Source of the DNA: Fidelibacterota bacterium | GTDB taxonomy: Bacteria; Fidelibacterota; UBA8477; JABMPR01 | Length of the DNA stretch: 39,047 nucleotides | Assembly (NCBI GenBank): GCA_013203185.1 | Contig: JABMOS010000137.1 | Coordinates: 1-39,047, forward strand | Direction: 5' to 3' | Part shown: positions 28,492 to 37,085 of the stretch, in pieces | Layout of the letters: each line of letters begins with the position of its first letter | Numbering within the stretch: position 1 is the first letter of the stretch | Position numbers and translations under genes: made by a program | The notes under the pieces: model-generated | What the model saw: only the letters and a program-made list of their open reading frames with translations | Told to the model about the DNA's origin: nothing | The model's database searches: none

Positions 28492-29821
28492 CGCTAACCC
28501 GAGAGGCTCTGGCAAAAACTATGGCACGATCCCCTATTTCAATAATGCTTGATCCACTTGCAATTTCCTCTGTGCTGCCCTTAATAATACCCCCAACGAC
28601 TGCATCAGGCGGGAAGTCAATCTCTTCAAGGGGGACACCAATGATTTTGCTACCTGGAGATGGTGACAGCTCGATGACTTCTGTATCAATTCCTTCAAGC
28701 ATCATGACAGAGTGAACCTCCCCCCTCACGACGTAGCGCATAAAGGCATCAACTGTTGAAAGATTTTTACTCACAACTGAATTGATGCCCAAACCTTTCA
28801 CCAGTGGCAAATAGTCAGGGGTGTTGATGTGGACGATGACTTTGTCCACGCCTTTTCTCTTGGCAATCAGCCCGGCAAAGAGATTGGTGGTCTCATCATC
28901 AGTGAGAGTAATTAATGCATCAAAATCGCTAATGCCCTCACTTTCCAGGAAATCTATATCCAGGCCATCTGCGTGGAGCAGGAGAACATCAGGCAGCTCT
29001 TTTGCAGCTTTTAGCAATTTTTCCTTCCGATGATCCACAAGACGTACATTAAATTGATCCTTCAAATTAGCAGCGACGAGACGCCCTAATTTTCCAGCAC
29101 CCATGATGAGCACCGTTTTAATCATTTTTTTCTGTTTGAAGCCGCACAGCCGATACATTTCTTTGAGTTTATCCTTTAAGCAAACCACAAAGATCTTATC
29201 ACCGGGCTGAAATATATGATCACCCCCAGGAATAATGGTCTCTCCATCGCGATCAATTGCAACAGTGCGAAACGGCAACTGTGTATAAGTAGCCCCCAGT
29301 TCTCTCAAAGACTTATTCATCAAATCACACGTATCAGTTGGTGTTAGGGCCACCATATAAAGTCGTCCATGATTGTATGTCATGATCTCCTGGGCGGTTG
29401 CATTTTGTACGAGATGCTGAATTTCACGAGCAGCTATCTGCTCTGGGTTAATGACCTTTTCAATTCCCAATTCAGCCAAATCCAGGAGAGCATCCTTCTT
29501 CTGGTAATCACTACTGCGAACCCGAGCCAATATCTTGGCATTGGGATTCATTTTGTTCGCTTTCATGGACGCGACTATGTTTATTTCATCGATTCTGGTA
29601 ACTGCTAAGAACAAATCAGCACTCTCTACTTGTGCATCCTTTAAAGTGTTAGACTGAGCACCATTACCCTCAATCACCAAGGCATCGAGCTCTTGTTTTG
29701 CTCTTAAAACTTTTTCTGGGTCAATATCAATAATGCTGATATCGTTTCCCATTTCAGCCAGCGTTTTGGCCAGGTAAAATCCAACACTACCAGCACCAAC
29801 GATGACAATTTTCTTTTTCAT
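28469..29821 (-). CDS. trkA: Trk system regulatory protein TrkA
   Basis: TrkA is the cytoplasmic RCK subunit that binds nucleotides and gates TrkH. It has two complete RCK/Rossmann halves, as in E. coli-type TrkA. The first begins KIVIVGAGSVGFYLAKTLAE and the second TVLIMGAGKLGRLVAANLKD, each followed by a TrkA_C domain (MVALTPTDTCDLMNKSLREL and VIELSPSPGSKIIGVPLEEI). The length is 450 aa. The ATG at 29821 is three bases after the threonine aldolase stop. It forms a functional pair with trkH downstream. Confidence 0.96.
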   Translation of the reverse strand: MKKKIVIVGAGSVGFYLAKTLAEMGNDISIIDIDPEKVLRAKQELDALVIEGNGAQSNTLKDAQVESADLFLAVTRIDEINIVASMKANKMNPNAKILARVRSSDYQKKDALLDLAELGIEKVINPEQIAAREIQHLVQNATAQEIMTYNHGRLYMVALTPTDTCDLMNKSLRELGATYTQLPFRTVAIDRDGETIIPGGDHIFQPGDKIFVVCLKDKLKEMYRLCGFKQKKMIKTVLIMGAGKLGRLVAANLKDQFNVRLVDHRKEKLLKAAKELPDVLLLHADGLDIDFLESEGISDFDALITLTDDETTNLFAGLIAKRKGVDKVIVHINTPDYLPLVKGLGINSVVSKNLSTVDAFMRYVVRGEVHSVMMLEGIDTEVIELSPSPGSKIIGVPLEEIDFPPDAVVGGIIKGSTEEIASGSSIIEIGDRAIVFARASRVSDVEALFN

Positions 29822-29824
29822 AAA

Positions 29825-30850
29825 TTAGCCTAACACTTGTTTAAGAATTTCGATGGAGCGTAGCAATTGCTCATCGTCGAAGTCCAGGTGAGTTACCAGG
29901 CGGATTCTATAGTCATTAACCACCGAAACCAACACGCCAGCTTCCTTAAATTTCAGCTCTATTTCCTTCGTATTTCCATTGGGGAAAGCCAGTAGAACAA
30001 TATTTGTTTGGGTCCAGGCGATATCATTTTCAAGATATCCCAACTCCATAGAAGTTTTCGCCAGAGTTTTAGCCCTATGGTGATCCTCAGCTAGACGTTC
30101 AATATGGTTATCTAGTGCATATAATCCTGCAGCTGCAAGGATGCCAATTTGACGCATCCCTCCACCAAACATTTTTCTAAATCGATGCGCTTTATCTATA
30201 CATTCAGCATCTCCAACTAATACTGACCCAACAGGAGCACCAAGACCTTTGGAAAGGCACAGGCTCACTGAATTAAAATGCTCCCCATATGCACTTGGGG
30301 CAAGACCAGTTGAAATGACAGCATTCATAAGACGAGCGCCATCGAGGTGCATGCGAATATTGTGATTTTTAGCATATCTGGAAATATCCTCTACAACAGG
30401 CAAGGGATAGACAACTCCTCCAGCTCCATTGTGGGTGTTTTCCAGTGTAATGACTCTACTCTGGGCATAATGATGATCAGTAGGTCGCATTGCTGCAGCG
30501 ATTTGCTCTGAGGCAAGTATTCCATTCTCAGCATGGAGTGGATGAAGTTGGATACCGCTTAACATGGCAGGTCCGCCGCCTTCATAGTTGAAGATGTGTG
30601 AGCTATACTCACAGATTACTTCATCACCAGGTTGTGTCTGGCTACGAATAGCGAGTTGATTGCTCATGGTCCCGGATGGCACAAAGAGACCTGCCTCTTT
30701 CCCCAGCATGTCAGCAACTCGTTCTTGAAGCTCATTTACCAGTCGATCTTCACCATAGACATCGTCTCCCACCTCTGCCTCATAGATGGCAGTTCGCATA
30801 CCTGCTGAAGGCCGCGTCACCGTATCGGAGCGTAGATCAATATATTTCAT
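29825..30850 (-). CDS. ltaE: Low-specificity threonine aldolase
   Basis: This fold-type I PLP enzyme cleaves threonine or allo-threonine to glycine and acetaldehyde. It shows the classic start YIDLRSDTVTRPS, VGDDVYGEDRLVNELQ, FVPSGTMSNQLAI, ENTHNGAGGVVYP and MHLDGARLMNA. The PLP lysine is in SLCLSKGLGAPVGSVLVG. HRFRKMFGGGMRQIGILAAA follows. The length is 341 aa. Its ATG overlaps the stop of the cohesin-like lipoprotein gene (TAATG), so translation is coupled. The stereospecificity (L-allo versus D) cannot be read, but this family is L-specific. Confidence 0.95.
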   Translation of the reverse strand: MKYIDLRSDTVTRPSAGMRTAIYEAEVGDDVYGEDRLVNELQERVADMLGKEAGLFVPSGTMSNQLAIRSQTQPGDEVICEYSSHIFNYEGGGPAMLSGIQLHPLHAENGILASEQIAAAMRPTDHHYAQSRVITLENTHNGAGGVVYPLPVVEDISRYAKNHNIRMHLDGARLMNAVISTGLAPSAYGEHFNSVSLCLSKGLGAPVGSVLVGDAECIDKAHRFRKMFGGGMRQIGILAAAGLYALDNHIERLAEDHHRAKTLAKTSMELGYLENDIAWTQTNIVLLAFPNGNTKEIELKFKEAGVLVSVVNDYRIRLVTHLDFDDEQLLRSIEILKQVLG

Positions 30851-31338
30851 TAGTGATTTATTTTCAGGTTTGCATGGAGAACCGGAATGTCATAGGCAAC
30901 TGCATTAGGTCCGGCAAATATTGCGTCTTCAAACGCCAATGTAAAAAGAGCTGCATCCGGATCAATTATTCTCACAGGGATGGTCACAATATTTGGATTA
31001 GAGGTATCCAGGATGTCCCCTGTCATACTAAAGATCAAAACCTTCATCTCTCCCCGGCCTCCCTCGCTGGATGAGATGGTGAAACCTGGGTTGGAAGAAG
31101 TGAGTGTGGGTTTGATCACCTGGCCCACGGTTGGATCCCAGGTAAGGGAGAATTGCATACCCTTGATCACATCATTTGTCTTCATCAAAACTGGGATATC
31201 CACTCCCTCATCCACAGCCTCAATATTGGTAGCTATAACACCAAAACCAGGGTCACTCAACTCAACAACTTGAGTCTCTTGCGAGCAGGAAATAAAAAGT
31301 AAAACGATGGCAAGGAGTAAGTAATTATTTGGACGCAT
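30850..31338 (-). CDS. Lipoprotein with a cohesin-like domain
   Basis: This small protein (162 aa) has a lipoprotein signal (YLLLAIVLLFISC, Cys at about residue 18). The rest resembles a single cohesin-type beta sandwich: VDIPVLMKTNDVIKGMQFSL, then TWDPTVGQV, MKVLIFSMTGDILDTSNPN, IVTIPVRIIDPDAALFTLAF and a closing strand. Cohesin domains bind dockerin modules or, in non-cellulosomal bacteria, anchor secreted proteins. No dockerin is seen in the window. The family call is by pattern only. Its stop overlaps the ltaE start, and it begins six bases after recN. The genomic neighbours give no functional hint. Confidence 0.65.
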   Translation of the reverse strand: MRPNNYLLLAIVLLFISCSQETQVVELSDPGFGVIATNIEAVDEGVDIPVLMKTNDVIKGMQFSLTWDPTVGQVIKPTLTSSNPGFTISSSEGGRGEMKVLIFSMTGDILDTSNPNIVTIPVRIIDPDAALFTLAFEDAIFAGPNAVAYDIPVLHANLKINH

Positions 31339-31344
31339 TTTAGA

Positions 31345-33036
31345 TCAATCCCTTTGTGTTAGTAATTCTTTAGCAGCCAGAAGTGTTGTTTCTCCAGGAG
31401 CACCGTCCCCAATGAGCGTGGCAATCTCATTTATTCGTTCGTTTTCATCCAATCGCTTCACCCTGGTGACCGTCCTATCATTGATAAGATGCTTTTCTAC
31501 CCGGAAATGACTATCTGCCAAACTGGCTATCTGGGGAAGATGAGTGATGCTGATAAGTTGGTGATGACGTCCTAGATCCTTGAGTTCAGCACCGACAACA
31601 CGGGCAATACGCCCTGAAATACCTGTATCAATTTCATCAAAAATGACCGTTCCAATCCCATCTTTGCCTGACATGGCAGATTTAATGGAAAGCATGATGC
31701 GGCTGATTTCCCCTCCTGAAGCAATGCGGGCGAGCGGTCTCATGGGCTCTCCCGGATTCGCCTGCATCCAGAAAACAACTTTGTCCATGCCTGTGACATC
31801 CGCCTTGAATGTCTCATTATCGAGTTCAACCAGTCCCTTTTCTTGAACGTCCTGGCTTACCTCAATTTGAAACCTGGCTTTGGGAATACCAAGGTGACTC
31901 AATTTTTCCACCACTGTCTTTGACAATATTGCAGCTTCTTTTTTGCGATGTTTACTTAAGGTTGCACACGTTTTGGAATAAACCTGTGTCTGCTGCTGAA
32001 TGGATTGAGTGAGCTCCTCTTTACTCCAGTCTGGATCATCCTGCTTTTGAAGTCGCATTCGAATGTCATACCAGTAGTCCAGTAACTCAGCGTAGGAGCG
32101 ATTATATTTTTGGCACAATCGACCCAATATTCTAATCCGTGATTCCACCTCACTCAAGCGCTGGGGGTCAGCCTGGACTTCCTTTTCATATTCGGAGGCG
32201 AAGTCGGCAATGGCTTGAAGCGTGACACGAGCTGCCAGGGCTTCAGGTAAAAATGTGGCAGCTGTGGTTGTATATGTGCTCAACCCTTCCAATTGTCGGA
32301 TAATAGTGTTTACCCGTTCAAGAGCAGAACTGTCTGAGCCATCCACCTCTTTATATAAGGTAGACGCCTGCTCACTAATGGTCAGCGCATTTTCAAGAAC
32401 TCTACGCTCCTTCTCAAGCTCATCCAACTCATTGGGTTGAGGATTAATATCATTCAATTCCTGAAGCTGAAAGGCATAGAGCTGAAATTGTTCGGTTCTA
32501 CTTGAAGCAGTCTTTTCTCTTTCTTCTAATTCCCGGAGGAGACCAGTAAGCTTGTGAAATTTCTCAGCAACGGATTCTTTCAGCTTACCGCTTTCTGCAA
32601 ACTGATCTAAAAAGTCAATATGGTGTTCTTCATTGAGTAGATATTGGTGCTCATGTTGACCATGGAGATCCACCAGGAGGTCACCCAGGTCTTTAAGTTC
32701 CTGAACCGTCTTGGACTGACCGTTAATCCAAACTTTTGATTGTCCCTGGAGTCTAATTTCACGCTTTACCGTGATGGTACTGGTATCAATTCCCTGGGAG
32801 GCGAGTTTTTTTAATTCAGACGGTTTTACTTCAAACACCGCTTCGACGATGGCACTGGGATAGCCATCTCGGATAAAATCTTTGAAGGCTCTCTCACCAA
32901 GGGCAATACTTAAGGCATCCACAATGAGTGATTTTCCCACTCCCGTTTCACCGGTAATCACATTCAAGCCGCTGTCGAAGCTTACATTGGCTTCATCCAC
33001 GATGGCGAAATTTTCGATGTGTAGACTTTTAAGCAT
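31345..33036 (-). CDS. recN: DNA repair protein RecN (SMC-like ATPase)
   Basis: RecN is a cohesin-like ATPase acting early in double-strand break repair. The N-terminus has LHIENFAIVDEANVSFDSGL and Walker A GETGVGKSLIVDAL. The middle is a coiled coil (about residues 150-390). The C-terminus has the ABC signature ASGGEISRIMLSIKSAM, Walker B TVIFDEIDTGISGRIA and the H-loop ISITHLPQIASLADSHF. The 563 aa length is typical. ATG 33036 overlaps the VanZ-like gene by eight bases. I see no clear LexA box upstream, and as an internal operon gene it need not be SOS-controlled from there. Confidence 0.96.
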   Translation of the reverse strand: MLKSLHIENFAIVDEANVSFDSGLNVITGETGVGKSLIVDALSIALGERAFKDFIRDGYPSAIVEAVFEVKPSELKKLASQGIDTSTITVKREIRLQGQSKVWINGQSKTVQELKDLGDLLVDLHGQHEHQYLLNEEHHIDFLDQFAESGKLKESVAEKFHKLTGLLRELEEREKTASSRTEQFQLYAFQLQELNDINPQPNELDELEKERRVLENALTISEQASTLYKEVDGSDSSALERVNTIIRQLEGLSTYTTTAATFLPEALAARVTLQAIADFASEYEKEVQADPQRLSEVESRIRILGRLCQKYNRSYAELLDYWYDIRMRLQKQDDPDWSKEELTQSIQQQTQVYSKTCATLSKHRKKEAAILSKTVVEKLSHLGIPKARFQIEVSQDVQEKGLVELDNETFKADVTGMDKVVFWMQANPGEPMRPLARIASGGEISRIMLSIKSAMSGKDGIGTVIFDEIDTGISGRIARVVGAELKDLGRHHQLISITHLPQIASLADSHFRVEKHLINDRTVTRVKRLDENERINEIATLIGDGAPGETTLLAAKELLTQRD

Positions 33037-33427
33037 TTTGTCTCAGCCGCTGCAAAAATGGTATTTTCATAAGAAGCGAGAAGGTAATAATGGAAAGGAT
33101 AACACCAAATATATCTGCAACTACATCCTCCATGGTAGAATACCTGCTCGGCACGAAGGACTGATAGAATTCATCCCCTATGGCAGATACAGCTCCCATG
33201 CTGGCAGCGAGGCGAAAAGACGATCGGAGTTCGCGCCAAGGTTTATCACGAAGCACTGCCCAAATCAAAGTCACCCCATAGATATTGTATTCTATAAAAT
33301 GAAGAACAAAATCCTGGATACCCCAGGAATAGGTAGATACGATGCGTTGATTCAGGCTGGATAACGTAATAATAAGGATCACATACATAACCGCTGGAGA
33401 ATAGTATTTAAATCGGTAAGCCACCAT
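33029..33427 (-). CDS. VanZ-like family membrane protein
   Basis: This is a small integral membrane protein (132 aa) with about four hydrophobic helices. It begins with the KYYSPAVMYVILIITLSSLN type of first helix and contains the VanZ-family core GDEFYQSFVPSRYSTMEDVV followed by ADIFGVILS. VanZ proteins affect teicoplanin tolerance in enterococci, but most members have no assigned function. ATG 33427 overlaps nnr by 20 bases and has AGGAG close upstream. Its 3' end overlaps recN. Being locked between two housekeeping genes suggests it is conserved cell-envelope equipment rather than an acquired resistance gene; that is inference. Confidence 0.85.
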   Translation of the reverse strand: MVAYRFKYYSPAVMYVILIITLSSLNQRIVSTYSWGIQDFVLHFIEYNIYGVTLIWAVLRDKPWRELRSSFRLAASMGAVSAIGDEFYQSFVPSRYSTMEDVVADIFGVILSIITFSLLMKIPFLQRLRQNA

Positions 33428-34958
33428 ACTCCTTTAGCGCTTCTGGAAGCGCTGCTACTATATCACTGGCGATTAAGCCCAACACCCCTTTTTGAGGCCG
33501 ATTTATTTCAGCAGCATGGCCGTGGATGTACATGGCAAAGTTCAACACATCAACTTCATCCTTCCATTGAGACCATAGGGAGGCTATTACCCCGCTGAGG
33601 ACATCACCACTTCCTGCTGTGGCCATCCCAGCATAGCCAGTTGAATTAATAATTACTTTGCCTGACGGCATCACCAGAACTGAGGGGGCGCCTTTCAAAA
33701 GTAAAGCGACACCATATTCTTTGGCAAATTTTTGGGCATCCTTCCAGGACGGCGTAAAGTCACCTGTCAGATGAATAAGGCGCTTAAACTCTCCAGCATG
33801 TGGTGTGAGAATCGTGGGAGCAGGTCTGGCAAGAAGTATGGAAGGCTCATCGCTGAGAGCGAATAAGGCATCAGCGTCAATCACCAGGGGCTGTTTGGAC
33901 GCTTTTACAATCTTTTTCACGATTTCCATGGTCTCTGGATGACGTCCTAAACCTGGACCAATAACTACAGTGTCAGCCCAGTCACATCCATGCTGCAGTT
34001 CTGGCATGGCGGTTAGCGCAATCCCCAGACTTTCAGTTTCTGGAAGATAATCTATAACAGTTTCAAGGGAATGATTCTCAGCGATTGGTCCCAACGATTT
34101 CGGAATAGCTAATCTGACCAATCCGGCACCTGATCGCAGTGCAGCTGTTGAGGAGAGTAACGCAGCCCCAGTAAATCCCTTTGAACCTGCAATTATGAAT
34201 ACTTTCCCTGCCGTGTATTTATGTGTTTGGCTCAATCGGCTGTATTTGGATTTTGGAAAATCAGCTTCTTCATTCTGCCAGAGTACTTCTCCACTCACAT
34301 GATCCAGACTGTCCCCTGGGAATCCAATTTCTACAGGAGTAACCATGCCAGAGCTGGATCTGGCCGGTTCGAAGAGGCACCCCTGTTTGCCGAACCCCAT
34401 ACTTACGGTGAGGTCAGCTCGGATACATGGCTCCAATGTCTCCCCTTGATCGCCAATAACACCAGAGGGCAGATCAACAGCAATACACAGGGCTTTGCTC
34501 TGATTGGAAAGATTAATGAGTGTATCGTAAGGCGCTCTGATCTGTCCTGAAATTCCAGTACCCAGGAGGGCATCCACGATAATATCAGCATCCAAAATCT
34601 GTTGGCTCTGTGCTTCAGAATTCCGCCAGGTTTCAACAGTAATATCAAGGTTCAATAACTTATTAAAATGAATAAGGGCATCACCGATTAAGCCATTTGC
34701 AGGCGAAACTGTTAATAGAGAAACGGATACACCCCGCTTTACTAATCCATTGGCAATGACATAGCCATCCCCACCATTGTTCCCATGTCCTGAGAGCACC
34801 ACTACTACAGGTGAATTTTTTAGATAACCTTGTTGGGCCATATGTTCTACCAGGGCGTCACCAGCATTCTGCATAAGCAGGCTCCCAGAGATTCCGCGAG
34901 TTTTTATGGCATAGTCATCTACAGCTCGATTGGCTGCCATGGAAAGAAAAGCCCTCAA
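33408..34958 (-). CDS. nnr: Bifunctional NAD(P)H-hydrate epimerase / ADP-dependent NAD(P)H-hydrate dehydratase
   Basis: This fused repair enzyme restores damaged, hydrated NADH and NADPH. The N-terminal half is the NnrE (YjeF_N) epimerase with LLMQNAGDALVEHM and VVVLSGHGNNGGDGYVIANG. The C-terminal half is the NnrD ribokinase-like dehydratase with FIIAGSKGFTGAALLSSTAA, VIGPGLGRHPE, ILTPHAGEFKRL and GYAGMATAGSGDVLSGVIAS. The length is 516 aa. The TTG at 34958 is chosen because the family normally begins a few residues before the conserved AANRAVDDYAI stretch, and GGAG lies upstream. ATG 34940 would remove six residues. Confidence 0.95.
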   Translation of the reverse strand: MRAFLSMAANRAVDDYAIKTRGISGSLLMQNAGDALVEHMAQQGYLKNSPVVVVLSGHGNNGGDGYVIANGLVKRGVSVSLLTVSPANGLIGDALIHFNKLLNLDITVETWRNSEAQSQQILDADIIVDALLGTGISGQIRAPYDTLINLSNQSKALCIAVDLPSGVIGDQGETLEPCIRADLTVSMGFGKQGCLFEPARSSSGMVTPVEIGFPGDSLDHVSGEVLWQNEEADFPKSKYSRLSQTHKYTAGKVFIIAGSKGFTGAALLSSTAALRSGAGLVRLAIPKSLGPIAENHSLETVIDYLPETESLGIALTAMPELQHGCDWADTVVIGPGLGRHPETMEIVKKIVKASKQPLVIDADALFALSDEPSILLARPAPTILTPHAGEFKRLIHLTGDFTPSWKDAQKFAKEYGVALLLKGAPSVLVMPSGKVIINSTGYAGMATAGSGDVLSGVIASLWSQWKDEVDVLNFAMYIHGHAAEINRPQKGVLGLIASDIVAALPEALKEYGGLPI

Positions 34959-34962
34959 TGAA

Positions 34963-35322
34963 TCAATACTCCAGTATAGCGAAGGCTATGGCCATTGAGT
35001 GTTCATGGGAGATGGTGACCAGACAAGTTCCTTTGATGGGTGTTAGCAGGGATACCATGGGACGCCCTTCAGTATCATTTAGTATTTCGATATCTGAGAA
35101 GGGAATAATCTTATTATAGCCACTTTGATAGATAGCTTTGGCAATCGCTTCTTTGGCAGCAAAGCGACCAGCAAAATGAGTTTCAGGATGCTCTTTGGAT
35201 TCACAATAGGCGGTCTCACCTTTTGTAAATACACGTTTGAGAAAGCGACTGCCATAGCTTTCTCTCAGACGATTAATTCGGCTGACTTCTACGATATCAC
35301 TACCTATTCCACGAATTGCCAT
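34963..35322 (-). CDS. acpS: Holo-[acyl-carrier-protein] synthase
   Basis: AcpS transfers 4'-phosphopantetheine from CoA to acyl carrier protein, enabling fatty acid synthesis. The N-terminal motif GIGSDIVEVSRINRL holds the metal-binding aspartate, and HFAGRFAAKEAIAKAI holds the second conserved glutamate. The C-terminus CLVTISHEHSMAIAFAI is also standard. The length of 119 aa is normal. It is the first gene of the compact leftward run, directly downstream of a terminator, so a promoter must lie at 35323-35427. TTTCAA and ATATCA boxes with 17-base spacing can be found there but are weak. Confidence 0.95.
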   Translation of the reverse strand: MAIRGIGSDIVEVSRINRLRESYGSRFLKRVFTKGETAYCESKEHPETHFAGRFAAKEAIAKAIYQSGYNKIIPFSDIEILNDTEGRPMVSLLTPIKGTCLVTISHEHSMAIAFAILEY

Positions 35323-35427
35323 GAGTGTTCAATTTATACCTTAGGACCGAGGGAAAAAGTGGAAATTTTTATGATATACAATCTTATAAGAGTGTTGAAA
35401 TTTCCAGGGAGTGGAGATATGGATATT

Positions 35428-35458
35428 AAAAAGGGCCATCCCATGGATAGCCCTTTTT
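35428..35458. terminator. Bidirectional Rho-independent terminator
   Basis: Nine consecutive base pairs (AAAAAGGGC with GCCCTTTTT) are followed, after one mismatch, by four inner pairs closing a three-base loop. Both strands read into a T run. On the minus strand it ends the TPR gene (stop at 35488) before acpS. No plus-strand gene ends here, so the plus direction is probably incidental. Confidence 0.85.
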
Positions 35459-35487
35459 AATTTTAATGGAGTTAATCAGCTGTTCAG

Positions 35488-36726
35488 CTATTTTCCATTC
35501 ATAAGTTGATCGATAAGATGATCACCAGTATTTTTCCACCTGGCATCATTTGTAGCCAGTCGGTATGAGGCAATGGCTTCTTTATTACGACCCAATCCTT
35601 TTAACGCATCACCTTTTTCAATCTGAGCAGGTGCCCAATTTTTCTTATTGGCTTTTGCCAGTGAAGTTGAAGCAGCTGTGAGGGCAGCAGAATAGTTACC
35701 CTTAGCATTGTATGCCTGAGCCAGATGATAAGATGTTTTGTAGGTGACTGTTGACCCAGTAAGACCACTGAGGAGAGAGATTGTTGTATCATACTTCTCC
35801 TGATCAATATATATCTTGGCCAATAGCTCATAGGCCAGCGAATATTTATTATCAACCTCAATTGCTTTTTTCAGATTCGAGATTGCTGGTGCAATGCTTT
35901 TTTGACTTTCATATACTTTACCAAGGACGTAATAGGCTTTTTCGTATTTAGGATTAATAGAAATTGAAGTTTTCAAACTCTCGATAGCCTTGGAGTTGTT
36001 TCCCATCTCGCTATACAGGTTTCCCAGACCATACCAGGCCTTATAGTGGGTACCATCACTGGTAACTGCCTCAAGGTAATACCCTTCGGCTGCGCTTAGA
36101 TCTCCAGCTCTTTTGGCAATATAGGCCAACTGATAATAGCCACTGGCGAATGTAGGATCCACTGCAACTGATTTCTCATATTCAATACGCGCTGACTGAT
36201 AATCTTTACGCCTTAGGTATTTATGACCTTCAGAATAATGCTGGTTGCGAACCTGTTGCACGGCCTTATCATACTTTTCTTCTTCAGGATTAAACTTTGA
36301 GGCTTCTCGATACTTTTCAGCAGCTTTCAGGGGCTGATCTTGTCTGAAATGAACAACACCCATGCTGAAGAGCGCCTCACCCTTAAAGCGACCCCAGATA
36401 TCAAGTGGAGAACTATCCATTTGGGCAATGGCCTCTCCATATTTTTTATATGCATCATCATATTCAGCGCGACCAAGAGCCCTACCACCATCAGTCAAAC
36501 GGACATTGATTTGTTCCAGAATGCTCCACTCTTTTTGAATTTCGTTGTAGCGATCTTCATCTTGAGCAGCTTTCATGGCAGCCTTATAGGCACTATCTGC
36601 AGTTACAATATTAAAATTTTTGATTGCAGCACGTGCCTGGGTAACCAAAACTTCATCCTGGTATTGAGCCAATGCCTGGCCAAACAATGAGGCGAGTATA
36701 AGTGCAGATATAGCGAGTTTCTTCAT
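35488..36726 (-). CDS. Secreted TPR-repeat protein
   Basis: The N-terminal signal peptide KKLAISALILASLFGQALA is followed by QYQDE, so the protein is exported. After a helical region (residues about 20-100) come about eight tetratricopeptide repeats, for example GYYQLAYIAKRAGDLSAAEG, AWYGLGNLYSEMGNNSKAIE and AYYVLGKVYESQKSIAPAIS. TPR arrays act as protein-binding scaffolds; no catalytic domain is seen. The length is 412 aa. It is a single-gene unit with its own terminator at 35428-35458. ATG 36726 has AAGGA about ten bases upstream. The partner is unknown. Confidence 0.85.
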   Translation of the reverse strand: MKKLAISALILASLFGQALAQYQDEVLVTQARAAIKNFNIVTADSAYKAAMKAAQDEDRYNEIQKEWSILEQINVRLTDGGRALGRAEYDDAYKKYGEAIAQMDSSPLDIWGRFKGEALFSMGVVHFRQDQPLKAAEKYREASKFNPEEEKYDKAVQQVRNQHYSEGHKYLRRKDYQSARIEYEKSVAVDPTFASGYYQLAYIAKRAGDLSAAEGYYLEAVTSDGTHYKAWYGLGNLYSEMGNNSKAIESLKTSISINPKYEKAYYVLGKVYESQKSIAPAISNLKKAIEVDNKYSLAYELLAKIYIDQEKYDTTISLLSGLTGSTVTYKTSYHLAQAYNAKGNYSAALTAASTSLAKANKKNWAPAQIEKGDALKGLGRNKEAIASYRLATNDARWKNTGDHLIDQLMNGK

Positions 36727-36782
36727 TTTACATTTATCCTTTTAGTCCATCAACCTATTTAAAGGTCTTCATCAAAATTCTT

Positions 36783-36800
36783 TGTGAGTCTATGCTCACA
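36783..36800. repeat. Short perfect inverted repeat in the TPR-gene leader
   Basis: TGTGAG and CTCACA pair perfectly around the six-base loop TCTATG, 57 bases upstream of the TPR gene start. It could be an operator for a dimeric regulator or a leader hairpin. There is no direct evidence for either. Confidence 0.35.
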
Positions 36801-37025
36801 TTCACTTCACAGGCTGCTCAAGTTCAACGAGTCAGGTCTTAAAGTGGCGTGCAATATAGTAGACTTGTTTGCCCTTGTCATTGATTTTATTGAGCCAAAA
36901 AAGGTCACCCCAGCTAATTTTCTCATCCTTAAATTTGCCTTGTTTCTTGAAGAAATGGGCAAAAGCATTGCCCCATATTTGATCCCTCAAAACCCGGTTA
37001 TAGCTAAAAATGATAGGTGTTTTCG

Positions 37026-37085
37026 GGACCGTTGGCTTTTTGTGTTCAAAATTTTCTCAGTGTACTATGCCAATAATAGCGGTCC
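37026..37085. repeat. Interrupted inverted repeat upstream of the XRE/S24-like regulator
   Basis: GGACCG at 37026-37031 directly followed by TTGGC (37032-37036) is complementary to GCCAA at 37069-37073 and CGGTCC at 37080-37085. The right arm carries six extra bases (TAATAG). As RNA this would be an 11-pair stem with a one-sided bulge and a 32-base loop, ending 66 bases before the ATG. Its role as leader structure or operator is inference. Confidence 0.35.

Noticed and set aside
36957-36973. GGGCAA/TTGCCC hairpin with a five-base loop
   Set aside because: There is no T tract on either strand, and six pairs are not rare. It is mentioned only as part of the spacer.
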